Assembly (NCBI GenBank): GCA_007119005.1
Contig: SKQM01000212.1
Coordinates: forward strand, 1-9,617
Length of the DNA: 9,617 nucleotides
Direction: 5' to 3'
DNA from: Thioalkalivibrio sp.
GTDB taxonomy: Bacteria > Pseudomonadota > Gammaproteobacteria > Ectothiorhodospirales > Ectothiorhodospiraceae
A model generated the notes under the pieces. It was given only the letters and a program-made list of their open reading frames with translations. It searched no databases and was not told the origin of the DNA. Below, piece after piece: positions 1-6,452 of this stretch; positions within the stretch are counted from its first letter, which is position 1; the number at the start of each line of letters is the position of its first letter. Made by a program: the position numbers and the translations under genes.

Positions 1-1
1 C

Positions 2-1204
2 CTGGATCCCCGCACGCTGGAGGCGGCCATCGACGTCACCGAGGACGACGTACGCGAGCATTTCGCCGTGAACGCACAACGATACGAGGAACCCGAGCTG
101 CGCAGGGTGCGGCAGATCCAGATCGATCGCGACGCGGCGGACGCCGAATCGCGGATCCGGGATCTGCGCGCCCGTATCGAGGCCGGTGAGGACTTCGCCG
201 AACTGGCCGCCGAGTACTCCGAGGACCGCCTGTCGGCGGACCGGGGCGGCGACATGGGGCGTATTGCCCGCGGTGACCTCGACCGGGTGCTGGAGACGGT
301 GATCTTCTCCCTGCCGAAGAATCTGGTCAGCCAGCCGGTGCAGACGCGCCTGGGCTGGCACGTGGTCGAGGTCGTCGAGGTCGAAGAATCGCGCCTGCAG
401 CCCTTCGAGGAAGTGCGCGAGGAGGTCGAGCGTGACCTGCGCGACCGGCGCGCGGAACAGCGGCAGATCCAGGTGCTGGACGACCTGCTTTCGCAGACCT
501 TCGAGAATCCCGAGAGCCTCGGTCCCGCTGCCAATGCGACCGGCCTGGAAATCCGGACCACGGATTGGTTCACCCGGGAACGTGGTGAGGGTGTCGCCCA
601 GTACCGCCCGGTGCGCGAGGCCGCCTTCAGCACGCCGGTGCGGCGTGACGGGCGCAACAGCGAGGCCGTGGACCTTCCCGACGGCAGCACCCTGGTTCTG
701 CGCGTCGAGGAGCGGCAGGAGCCGTTCGTGCGCCCGGTCGATGACGTCGCCGCAGACATCCGCGAGATCCTGCAGCAGGATGCAGCAGCTCAGGCGGCGC
801 GGGAGCGGGGTGAGGAACTCCTCGAGGCCCTCGCCGATGGGCGCACCGTGACGGAACTTGCGGAAGAGGATCCCGAGCAGTGGACACTGTCCGCCTCGGT
901 CAACCGCTCCACCGGCCCGGAGCCGGGGGTCGAACTGCCCGGCATGCTGATGAACCGCCTGTTCCAGCTTCGTGCCCCGCGCGACGATGAGGTCGTGACC
1001 GAGGGTGTGCGTCTGGCCGATGGAGATTTCGCGGTGATCGTGCTGGAATCGGTGCGGATGCTGGAGCCTGCGGAGGCCGTCGAAGATCTGCGCAGGGTCG
1101 CCGATGACCTGCAGATCGCCTATTCAGGCGCCGAGTTGCGGGCCTATCTGGCCTGGCTGGAGTCGGAGGCGAAGATCCGTCGCTACCCGCAGAACCTGGA
1201 GTAG
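2..1204 (+). CDS. ppiD: Peptidyl-prolyl isomerase-like periplasmic chaperone PpiD, 3' part
   Basis: The frame is open from base 2, so the window holds the last 400 residues of a longer protein; the PpiD family is usually a little over 600 residues, so the N-terminal membrane anchor and SurA-like part are outside. PpiD is an inner-membrane-anchored periplasmic chaperone that helps proteins leaving the Sec translocon. A parvulin (PPIC/SurA-type) domain occupies about visible residues 32-125, with the family pattern of FAELAAEYSED, then RGGDMGRI, then LGWHVVEVVEV. A charged helical C-terminal region follows. The usual first parvulin strand with a conserved His reads RRVRQIQI here, without His, as in E. 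coli PpiD, which is regarded as catalytically inactive. SurA is the alternative, but a single parvulin domain with a long C-terminal extension and fabI next door favour PpiD. It converges on fabI. Confidence 0.9.
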   Translation: MDPRTLEAAIDVTEDDVREHFAVNAQRYEEPELRRVRQIQIDRDAADAESRIRDLRARIEAGEDFAELAAEYSEDRLSADRGGDMGRIARGDLDRVLETVIFSLPKNLVSQPVQTRLGWHVVEVVEVEESRLQPFEEVREEVERDLRDRRAEQRQIQVLDDLLSQTFENPESLGPAANATGLEIRTTDWFTRERGEGVAQYRPVREAAFSTPVRRDGRNSEAVDLPDGSTLVLRVEERQEPFVRPVDDVAADIREILQQDAAAQAARERGEELLEALADGRTVTELAEEDPEQWTLSASVNRSTGPEPGVELPGMLMNRLFQLRAPRDDEVVTEGVRLADGDFAVIVLESVRMLEPAEAVEDLRRVADDLQIAYSGAELRAYLAWLESEAKIRRYPQNLE

Positions 1205-1220
1205 ATTGCAGCGGGGCTGC

Positions 1221-1256
1221 CTCTGGAGTGCGGGAGCAGGCTCCCGCACTCCAGAG
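1221..1256. repeat. Perfect 17-bp inverted repeat (strong hairpin) downstream of ppiD
   Basis: The arms CTCTGGAGTGCGGGAGC (1221-1237) and its exact complement (1240-1256) are separated by two bases, AG. The innermost pairs must open to form a loop, leaving a very stable stem. It lies 16 bases after the ppiD stop in a convergent spacer. Neither flank has a T-tract, so it is not a textbook intrinsic terminator, though it could protect 3' ends or stop transcription with Rho. The core TGCGGGAGC-AG-GCTCCCGCA resembles REP elements of pseudomonads and related bacteria (recollection, not a search). A smaller stem, GCAGC-GGG-GCTGC (1208-1220), abuts it on the left. Confidence 0.8.
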
Positions 1257-1280
1257 TCCCGGTTCGCGAATTCGAACGAC

Positions 1281-1302
1281 GGTTGCCCGAAATCCGGCAA
1301 CC
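1281..1302. repeat. Small inverted repeat between ppiD and fabI
   Basis: GGTTGCC (1281-1287) and GGCAACC (1296-1302) form a perfect 7-bp stem with an 8-base loop. It is the middle of a row of palindromic elements in this spacer. There is no T-run on either side. Its function is unknown; it may belong to a composite repeat cluster. Confidence 0.5.
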
Positions 1303-1314
1303 CGATCCGAAAAC

Positions 1315-1381
1315 CCGTTCGCCCTGAGCCTGTCGAAGAGCGGTAACGTCGACGGGGCTTCGACAGGTTCAGGCCGAGCGG
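1315..1381. repeat. Imperfect 24-bp inverted repeat, probable dispersed palindromic element
   Basis: The left arm (1315-1338) contains CCTGAGCCTGTCGAAG and the right arm (1358-1381) contains CTTCGACAGGTTCAGG. The arms pair at 21 of 24 positions, with a 19-base loop holding the palindrome GTCGAC. The core CTTCGACAGG/CTGAGCC resembles a palindromic repeat found in many copies in GC-rich proteobacterial genomes (from memory; a genome-wide count would settle it). It sits 30 bases beyond the fabI stop codon, so it could act as a terminator or 3'-end stabiliser for either convergent gene, or simply be a passive repeat. Confidence 0.75.
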
Positions 1382-1411
1382 TGCGGTGCCGCCAGCACGG
1401 TGCCCTGTCGG

Positions 1412-2209
1412 CTACTCCAGCCCGGCTTCACCCGGACCGAGGCCGAGGATGTTGAAGCCGGAGTCCACGTACATCACCTCGCCGGTGATGCCGGCAGCCA
1501 GGTCGGAGCACAGGAACGCCCCCGCGTTGCCGACCTGTTCGATGGTGACGTTGCGGCGCAGCGGCGCATTCTTCTCCACGTGATCGAGGATGCGGCGGAA
1601 GTCGCCGATGCCCGCAGCCGCCAGGGTGCGGATCGGGCCGGCCGAGACCGCGTTGACCCGGGTCGATTCCGGTCCGAGCGTATAGGCCAGGTAGCGGACA
1701 TTGGCTTCGAGGCTGGCCTTGGCGAGGCCCATCACGTTGTAGCTGGGCATCGCGCGCATCGCGCCGAGATAACTCAGGGTCAGGATCGCTGCGTTGCGGT
1801 CCTTCATCATCCCACGCCCGGCCTTCGCGAGTGCCGCCAGGCTGTAGGAACTGACATCGTGGGCAATGCGGAAGCCGTCCCGGGTGATGTTGTCCAGGAA
1901 GTCCCCTTCCAGCTGTTCCTTCGGGGCGAACGCCACGGAATGCACGAGGATGTCGAGGCCGTCCCAGTAATCGTCCAGCCTTTCGAAGACCTGCTCGATT
2001 TCCTGGTCGCTCTCGACGTTGCAGGGCACCAGGATGTCGGAGTCGAAGGCGGCCACCAGCTTCTCGACCCGCTCGCGCAGACGCTCATTCTGGTAGGTGA
2101 AGGCGAGTTCCGCGCCCTCGCGGCGCATCGCCTCGGCGAGCCCGTAGGCAATGGAACGGTTGCTTGCGACACCGACGATCAGCGCGCGCTTGCCCTTCAG
2201 AAACCCCAT
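1412..2209 (-). CDS. fabI: Enoyl-[acyl-carrier-protein] reductase (NADH), FabI
   Basis: FabI carries out the last, NADH-dependent reduction of each cycle of type II fatty-acid elongation and is the triclosan target. The 265-residue protein has the usual length (E. coli 262). The N-terminal Rossmann nucleotide-binding segment is [14 protein letters not shown]. Tyr147, Tyr157 and Lys164 ([18 protein letters not shown]) match the FabI Y-x(9)-Y-x(6)-K arrangement (E. coli Tyr146/Tyr156/Lys163). The segment [13 protein letters not shown], the substrate-loop region, is nearly identical to E. coli. Position 93 is Ala (HSVAFAP) where E. coli and Pseudomonas have Gly. The ATG at 2209 is preceded by a strong Shine-Dalgarno sequence. 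The stop of mltD lies 28 bases upstream on the same strand, suggesting an operon; the gene converges with ppiD. Confidence 0.97.
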   Translation of the reverse strand: MGFLKGKRALIVGVASNRSIAYGLAEAMRREGAELAFTYQNERLRERVEKLVAAFDSDILVPCNVESDQEIEQVFERLDDYWDGLDILVHSVAFAPKEQLEGDFLDNITRDGFRIAHDVSSYSLAALAKAGRGMMKDRNAAILTLSYLGAMRAMPSYNVMGLAKASLEANVRYLAYTLGPESTRVNAVSAGPIRTLAAAGIGDFRRILDHVEKNAPLRRNVTIEQVGNAGAFLCSDLAAGITGEVMYVDSGFNILGLGPGEAGLE

Positions 2210-2213
2210 GTAA

Positions 2214-2220
2214 TCCTCCT
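2214..2220 (-). promoter_or_regulatory. Strong Shine-Dalgarno site of fabI
   Basis: On the minus strand the spacer reads AGGAGGATTAC then ATG, a full anti-16S match at standard spacing. It fixes the fabI start. It is the best ribosome-binding site in the window, in the 28-base gap after mltD, so fabI can be translated at a high rate from the shared message. Confidence 0.85.
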
Positions 2221-2237
2221 GTTCTTGGTTAGCGGCG

Positions 2238-3794
2238 TCAGCGGACGCCAGCGGCGTTGCTGGCGACGTAGAGGGTCAGCGTATCGCCCGCCCGGATCCC
2301 ATCGCCATTCAGGGCGTTCCAGCGCCGCACGTCGTCGACCTCGACCTGGAAGCGCTGCGAAATCGCACCCAGGGAATCGCCCGGCTGGATGCGGTATTCC
2401 ATGCGTCGGGTGGCCGGGTTAACGACTGTCCGCGGCAGCGTGAGCACCTGGCCGGGCTGCAGCAGGGCATCTTCGGCGAGCCCGTTCTGTTGCCGGACAT
2501 TCGCGATGGTCACGTCGTGGCGCCGCGCGATGGTCCACAGGCTGTCACCGGGCTGCACGGTGTACTGCGCCAGTTGCACCGCGGGCGGCTGCGGCCCGCC
2601 CCTGCCCGCGATGGTCTGGCCCGCGACCGGTAAGCGCAGACGCTGACCGATCCGGATCAGATCGCCCTGGATCCCGTTCATCGCCCGGATTTCAGTGACT
2701 CCGACCCCATGCTGCCGGGCGATCTGCCCCAGGTTGTCGCCCGGGCGAACCTCGTACTCGGTGTAGCGAACGAGCGCGTATTCCGGTCCCCGCTGCCGCA
2801 GTGCGGCTTCCAGCCGTCTGGCGGCAGGAGCCGGCAGCAACAGATGCTGCGCGGCATAGGGATGGGTGACGGTCCGGTGATAGCCGGGGTTCAGCCGTGC
2901 GATCTCCGTGAAATCCAGCCGTGCCAGTTCGGCGATGTACTCCAGGTCGGCCTGGCGGCCGGGATTCACGGGCTCCAGATACGGCCGGTTCGCGATCTTC
3001 GGCACCGTTACGCCATGGCGCGCCGGCTGGTCGATCAGCGCGCGCAACGCCAGAAGCCGCGGTACGTAGGACATCGCCTCGTTCGACAGCTGCAGGCTCC
3101 AGTAATCGGTCGGTTGCCCCGCGGCGGCGTTTGCGGCGATGGCACGGGCGACATTACCCTGCCCGAAATTGTAGGCGGCGAGGGCCAGGTACCAGTCCCC
3201 GAAACGGGCGTAAAGGCGTTCCAGGTAATCCAGCGCGGCGTAGGTGGATTGGTAGACGTCGCGCCGTCCGTCGTACCAGTCGTCCTGGATGAGTCCGAAA
3301 TGCTCGCCGGTGCTGGGAATGAACTGCCAGATGCCTGCGGCCCTGCCGCTGGAGGTGGCCTCCGCAGCATAGCCGCTCTCGACGATCGGCAGCAGCAGCA
3401 GTTCGCCGGGTAGACCGCGCCGCTCGATCTCGGTCAGGATGAAATAGGCGAAGGGCTCGGCCCGCGCGGAGGAGACGGTGATGATGTTCGGATTCTGGCG
3501 GTAATGCTGGATATAGACCGCCACTCGGGGATGTTGCAGGTTTTCGGTCATTGCGAACCCGAGCCGCGCCCGGGTCCAGATGTCCGGGGCCTCCTCGGGT
3601 TTCATCACCGGCTGACGCAGGGCGCGGCTGGCGTCCCGCGCGAGGCCCTGCTGGGGCTGCGGGGTGGCGCCGCTGCCGGATCGGGTGGACTCGGCCTGTG
3701 CCACTGCCCTGGAGGTGTCGTGGAGGCTGCAGCCGGCGCCGAACAGGGCCATGGCTGCCACGACCAGAGAGACGGGAAGAAGTCGGATTATCAT
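2238..3794 (-). CDS. mltD: Membrane-bound lytic murein transglycosylase D with three LysM domains
   Basis: This lipoprotein cleaves peptidoglycan glycan strands to 1,6-anhydromuropeptides at the periplasmic face of the outer membrane. A lipoprotein signal peptide ([20 protein letters not shown]) ends at Cys22 with Ser at +2, which suggests outer-membrane sorting; the lipobox (GAGC) is slightly atypical. The SLT (family 1D) domain spans about residues 110-225: catalytic Glu139 in IVESGY, then [12 protein letters not shown] and [13 protein letters not shown]. Three LysM peptidoglycan-binding repeats follow at about 346-388, 410-454 and 466-509, each starting with a PGD-[NS]-L motif. At 518 residues it is somewhat longer than E. 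coli MltD, which has two LysM repeats. The ATG at 3794 was chosen because it gives a complete signal peptide; it overlaps the start codon of the opposite gene. fabI follows 28 bases downstream. Confidence 0.95.
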   Translation of the reverse strand: MIIRLLPVSLVVAAMALFGAGCSLHDTSRAVAQAESTRSGSGATPQPQQGLARDASRALRQPVMKPEEAPDIWTRARLGFAMTENLQHPRVAVYIQHYRQNPNIITVSSARAEPFAYFILTEIERRGLPGELLLLPIVESGYAAEATSSGRAAGIWQFIPSTGEHFGLIQDDWYDGRRDVYQSTYAALDYLERLYARFGDWYLALAAYNFGQGNVARAIAANAAAGQPTDYWSLQLSNEAMSYVPRLLALRALIDQPARHGVTVPKIANRPYLEPVNPGRQADLEYIAELARLDFTEIARLNPGYHRTVTHPYAAQHLLLPAPAARRLEAALRQRGPEYALVRYTEYEVRPGDNLGQIARQHGVGVTEIRAMNGIQGDLIRIGQRLRLPVAGQTIAGRGGPQPPAVQLAQYTVQPGDSLWTIARRHDVTIANVRQQNGLAEDALLQPGQVLTLPRTVVNPATRRMEYRIQPGDSLGAISQRFQVEVDDVRRWNALNGDGIRAGDTLTLYVASNAAGVR

Positions 3795-4518
3795 GGACCT
3801 GAAGCATAGTCCACAGGCGGCATTTCACCAAGCGTCGAGGGCCGAGTGCCTTCGCGACTGGTATTCGGGTCCTCAGGGGCTTGGTGTGCACAGGGCGCTA
3901 CGTCGGCAGCTGCAGATCTTCTGCAGGCCCCGGTTTGGCGACGCCTGGCTGGAGGTGGGCCCGTTGAGCCTGCTGCGTCCTGAATGGACCGGGCCCGCCC
4001 AGACGCTGCATGCGGACCCGCAGAGCCAGACACTGCGCGCGCAGGCCGGCTTCCTGCCATTGTCCGCCGAGACTTTTTCCTGCGTGCTGCTCGCGCATGC
4101 GCTGGGAGATGCGAACGACAGCAGCGCCATCATTGCCGAGGCCGCCCGCGTGATGGCTCCCGAAGGCCACCTGTTCGTGCTCGAGTCGGGGCATTGCAAT
4201 GCATCCAGGCGGCGGGGTCTGCGGTCGGCACTGCCGCTCGGGCTACGGCGTCGCAAACTCCGCCTTCTGCTCGAGGCGGCAGGTCTTGGCGTGCGCCGGC
4301 AGGTCGCGCTGACGGTGCTTCCCGCCGGCTTGCCAGCCGGTTGGCACCGGCGGCTGACCAATTTCGACGCGACGGTTTCGCCCTGGCTGCCCCTGCTGGG
4401 GAGTTGCGTACTCACCGTGGCGCGGCGGCGTGACCTGAGCCCGATCGCACCGGCGGCGTCCCGCCTGCGCTGGTCGCGGGGCGCGTTGCGCGCGGGCGGG
4501 ACGTCCCAATGGGCGTGA
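3793..4518 (+). CDS. YafS-type class I SAM-dependent methyltransferase
   Basis: This 241-residue protein is a member of the methyltransferase family beside rnhA/dnaQ in gammaproteobacteria (E. coli YafS); its substrate is unknown. Family traits are the N-terminal [11 protein letters not shown], the block [19 protein letters not shown] (about 91-109) and [20 protein letters not shown] (about 113-132), the last resembling the motif III strand region. Motif I is degenerate (LEVGPLSL instead of GxGxG), and the usual GFNP-type motif after the strand reads GHCN. The ATG at 3793 is preferred because the conserved N-terminal block needs the residues after it and no better start lies nearby; its Shine-Dalgarno match is weak. 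The same frame is open upstream to 3664, but that part lies over mltD. The 3' end overlaps rnhA by 10 bases, indicating a methyltransferase-rnhA-dnaQ operon. Confidence 0.82.
   Translation: MDLKHSPQAAFHQASRAECLRDWYSGPQGLGVHRALRRQLQIFCRPRFGDAWLEVGPLSLLRPEWTGPAQTLHADPQSQTLRAQAGFLPLSAETFSCVLLAHALGDANDSSAIIAEAARVMAPEGHLFVLESGHCNASRRRGLRSALPLGLRRRKLRLLLEAAGLGVRRQVALTVLPAGLPAGWHRRLTNFDATVSPWLPLLGSCVLTVARRRDLSPIAPAASRLRWSRGALRAGGTSQWA
3803..3831 (-). promoter_or_regulatory. Candidate promoter of mltD
   Basis: On the minus strand, TTGGTG (3826-3831) and TATGCT (3803-3808) lie 17 bases apart, like a weak sigma-70 -35/-10 pair (3/6 and 4/6 matches). The -10 box ends 8 bases before the mltD ATG, so transcription would start at or next to the start codon. 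The whole element lies inside the first codons of the opposite methyltransferase gene. It is a by-eye match only. Confidence 0.35.
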
Positions 4519-4979
4519 GCGACCCGAAAGTCTACGTCTTCACCGACGGTGCCTGTCGGGGCAATCCGGGCCCCGGCGGCTGGGGCGCGGTGCTGCGCTT
4601 TGGCGGGAAGGAGCGCGAGCTCTACGGCGCCGAGCCCGAGACGACCAACAACCGCATGGAGCTGACTGCAGCCATCCGTGCACTCGAGGCGCTGAAGCGT
4701 CCCTGCCAGGTCGAACTGCTGACCGATTCGCAGTACGTGAAGCAGGGCATCACCGCCTGGCTACCCGGCTGGAAGCGTCGCGGCTGGCGCGCTTCCGGCG
4801 GCGGCCCGGTCAAGAACCGCGACCTGTGGGAAGAGCTGGACGCACTGGCCCGGCGGCACCAGGTGGAATGGTTCTGGGTTCGCGGGCACACTGGGCATCC
4901 GGAGAACGAGCGGGCCGACCGTCTGGCGAATCGGGCAATCGACGAACTGCTCGCCGCGGGCCGACGACCGGGTTCCTGA
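4509..4979 (+). CDS. rnhA: Ribonuclease HI
   Basis: RNase HI degrades the RNA strand of RNA-DNA hybrids, removing R-loops and helping remove RNA primers. The 156-residue protein matches E. coli (155) in length. The active-site carboxylates are all present: Asp13 ([19 protein letters not shown]), Glu51 (NNRMELTAA), Asp73 (LLTDSQYV) and Asp137 (NERADRLAN), plus His127 in RGHTGHPEN. The basic protrusion, or handle (about 88-103, [16 protein letters not shown]), is present. The ATG overlaps the end of the methyltransferase gene by 10 bases; no strong Shine-Dalgarno sequence is seen, so translational coupling is likely. dnaQ follows on the same strand, unlike in E. coli, where rnhA and dnaQ diverge. 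Confidence 0.97.
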   Translation: MGVSDPKVYVFTDGACRGNPGPGGWGAVLRFGGKERELYGAEPETTNNRMELTAAIRALEALKRPCQVELLTDSQYVKQGITAWLPGWKRRGWRASGGGPVKNRDLWEELDALARRHQVEWFWVRGHTGHPENERADRLANRAIDELLAAGRRPGS

Positions 4980-5019
4980 CCCCATGCCCGCGTCACCCTC
5001 ACGCCTGGAGACCAGCACA

Positions 5020-5730
5020 ATGCGTCAGATCGTCCTCGACACCGAGACCACCGGGCTGGAGCCGTCGGAAGGGCACCGGATCATCGAGATCGGCTGCGTG
5101 GAAATCGTGAACCGCCGCCTGACGGGCAACCGCTTGCACGAATACCTGCAGCCCGATCGCGAGATCGATCCGCGCGCGATCGAGGTGCACGGGATCAGCA
5201 ACGAATTCCTTCTGGACAAGCCGCGTTTCGGGGACGTGGTCGACCGCTTCCTCGAATTCGTTGACGGCGCCGAGTTGGTCATTCACAACGCCCCGTTCGA
5301 TGTCGGGTTCATCAACCATGAACTCGCGCTTGCCGCAGCGAGGGTGCGTCGGGTCGAGGACATCTGCGGGATCCTCGATACCCTGGTGCTGGCCCGCCGC
5401 ATGCACCCCGGAAGCCGCAACTCCCTGGACGCCCTCTGCAAACGCTACCAGGTGGACGCCTCGGGCCGTGTGCTGCACGGTGCGGTGCTCGACGCCGGGC
5501 TGCTCGCCGACGTCTACCTCGCGATGACCGGTGGCCAGGTCGCGCTGGGTCTCGAGCAGGAAGGTCCGGAGCTGGAAAACCCCGTGGTGCAGGTGAGGGC
5601 GGTGCGCCGTGCAGGCGCGCTCCGTGTAATCGAGCCGAATGCGGCCGAGCGCGCAGCGCACGACGAGCTGGTTGCGCTGCTCGACAAGAGTTCCGGCGGC
5701 TCCTGCCACTGGCGGCGGCTGGACATCTGA
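5020..5730 (+). CDS. dnaQ: DNA polymerase III epsilon subunit (3'-5' proofreading exonuclease)
   Basis: Epsilon is the proofreading exonuclease of the replicative polymerase core, bound to alpha (DnaE) and the beta clamp. The 236-residue form has the DEDDh motifs: Asp7 and Glu9 in ExoI (IVLDTETTGLEP), Asp94 in ExoII (HNAPFDVGFINHEL), and His153 and Asp158 in ExoIII (LHGAVLDAGLLADVY). QVALGL at 173-178 sits where E. coli epsilon has its clamp-binding motif and fits the QxxLx[LF] pattern. The remaining C-terminal tail (about 180-236) corresponds to the alpha-binding segment. The start at 5020 is chosen over the in-frame ATG at 4984 because GGAG (5007-5010) precedes it at 9 bases and MRQIVLDTETTG aligns with known epsilon N-termini. 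Choosing 4984 would add 12 residues. It is the last gene of the methyltransferase-rnhA-dnaQ run. Confidence 0.96.
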   Translation: MRQIVLDTETTGLEPSEGHRIIEIGCVEIVNRRLTGNRLHEYLQPDREIDPRAIEVHGISNEFLLDKPRFGDVVDRFLEFVDGAELVIHNAPFDVGFINHELALAAARVRRVEDICGILDTLVLARRMHPGSRNSLDALCKRYQVDASGRVLHGAVLDAGLLADVYLAMTGGQVALGLEQEGPELENPVVQVRAVRRAGALRVIEPNAAERAAHDELVALLDKSSGGSCHWRRLDI

Positions 5731-5750
5731 CCCGGGTCGAGGAGCATCGC

Positions 5751-5787
5751 GGGAGGAGACGAGCCCTCTGTGGGAGGCGAGCCCTCT
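5751..5787. repeat. Tandem imperfect REP-like repeat between dnaQ and smpB
   Basis: Two near-copies stand side by side: GGGAGG-AGA-CGAGCCCTCT (5751-5769, with a 3-base insertion) and GGGAGGCGAGCCCTCT (5772-5787). Each has GAGG...CCTC arms that can form a short stem. The second copy, in the context TGTGGGAGGCGAGCC, resembles REP units of related bacteria. They fill much of the 97-base convergent spacer between dnaQ and smpB. No T-tract terminator is visible there. Confidence 0.6.
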
Positions 5788-5827
5788 CGGCGACCCTACC
5801 CCGCGGGCGGAGCGTGCTTCCGCACCC

Positions 5828-6307
5828 TCAGGCGCTCTTGAGAATGCGGGCGCGTTCGCGCTGCCAGTCGCGGTCCTTGTCCGTGGCCCGCTTGTCGTAC
5901 TCCTTCTTCCCCTTCGCGAGCCCGATCTCCAGCTTCGCCCTCCCGCGTTTCCAGTACATCGCGAGCGGCACCAGCGTGTAGCCCTTGCGCTCCACGGCAC
6001 CGATCAGCCGGTTGATCTCCGGGCGCTGCAGCAGGAGCTTGCGCGTGCGTGTCGGGTCCGGATGGATATGGGTCGAGGCGGTGGGCAGCGGCGTCACGTG
6101 GGCACCGAACAGCCAGGCCTCGCCATTGCGCAGCAGCACGTACGACTCGCTCAGCTGCGCGCGCCCCTCCCGCAACGACTTCACCTCCCAACCCTCGAGC
6201 ACCAGCCCAGCCTCCAGGCGGTCCTCGATGAAAAAGTCGTGCCGCGCCTTGCGGTTCAGTGCGATCGTGTTTGATCCCGACTCGCTCTTGGATTTCTTCT
6301 TTCCCAT
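5828..6307 (-). CDS. smpB: SsrA (tmRNA)-binding protein SmpB
   Basis: SmpB binds tmRNA and delivers it to stalled ribosomes for trans-translation. The 159-residue protein carries the family blocks: [48 protein letters not shown] and [10 protein letters not shown], then [13 protein letters not shown] and a basic C-terminal tail ([14 protein letters not shown]) that in the family inserts into the ribosomal decoding channel. The ATG at 6307 gives MGKKKSK, the usual basic start; an in-frame TTG at 6325 would add six atypical residues over a promoter-like sequence and is rejected. No Shine-Dalgarno sequence precedes the ATG. It converges with dnaQ and diverges from the symporter. No ssrA (tmRNA) gene was recognised in the window. 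Confidence 0.97.
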   Translation of the reverse strand: MGKKKSKSESGSNTIALNRKARHDFFIEDRLEAGLVLEGWEVKSLREGRAQLSESYVLLRNGEAWLFGAHVTPLPTASTHIHPDPTRTRKLLLQRPEINRLIGAVERKGYTLVPLAMYWKRGRAKLEIGLAKGKKEYDKRATDKDRDWQRERARILKSA

Positions 6308-6315
6308 GGCCGGGC

Positions 6316-6324
6316 AGTATAGCA
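6316..6324 (-). promoter_or_regulatory. Extended -10 promoter of smpB
   Basis: On the minus strand TGCTATACT is an extended -10 element: TGn directly followed by TATACT, 5/6 to the sigma-70 consensus. No good -35 is seen 16-18 bases upstream, which extended -10 promoters can do without. The -10 box ends 8 bases before the smpB ATG, so the RNA would begin at or next to the start codon, consistent with the missing Shine-Dalgarno sequence. Confidence 0.5.
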
Positions 6325-6398
6325 ATGCCTTGCGCGTCGGATTCTCGCGGCTCTCCCCGCATGGCCCCGGAGTATTCCGGCCGCACGCGGAAGGTCAG

Positions 6399-6427
6399 TT
6401 GAGCCCCCGCCACCGTTGCCCCACAAT
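6399..6427 (+). promoter_or_regulatory. Candidate promoter of the NSS symporter-ratA-ratB unit
   Basis: TTGAGC (6399-6404) and CACAAT (6422-6427) are 17 bases apart, each 4/6 to the sigma-70 consensus. Transcription would begin near 6434, leaving a short leader that contains the AGGGGGAA ribosome-binding site at 6438-6445. A 5-bp dyad, CCGGA-GTAT-TCCGG (6367-6380), lies just upstream and could be an operator, though this is speculative. Confidence 0.35.
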
Positions 6428-6452
6428 CCGCAAAAACAGGGGGAAGTGCTCC

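Noticed and set aside
1221..1256. Canonical Rho-independent terminator for ppiD or fabI
   Set aside because: The stem is very strong, but neither strand has a following run of T, so I list it as an inverted repeat only.
1205..1411. tRNA gene or small RNA between ppiD and fabI
   Set aside because: No cloverleaf with a TTCGANNC T-loop paired to acceptor arms could be drawn; the structure is explained by separate inverted repeats.
1400..2422. 340-codon open frame on the plus strand opposite fabI and the mltD 3' end
   Set aside because: It is antisense to two clearly conserved genes, is rich in His/Arg/Gly without domain signature, and is explained by GC-rich third positions.
3664..3792. N-terminal extension of the methyltransferase by 43 residues
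   Set aside because: The frame is open, but the extension lies over the mltD signal-peptide region, has no family similarity and no good ribosome-binding site.
4999..6000. 333-codon open frame on the minus strand opposite dnaQ
   Set aside because: It is the antisense of dnaQ, whose exonuclease motifs are complete; the antisense peptide has no recognisable domain.
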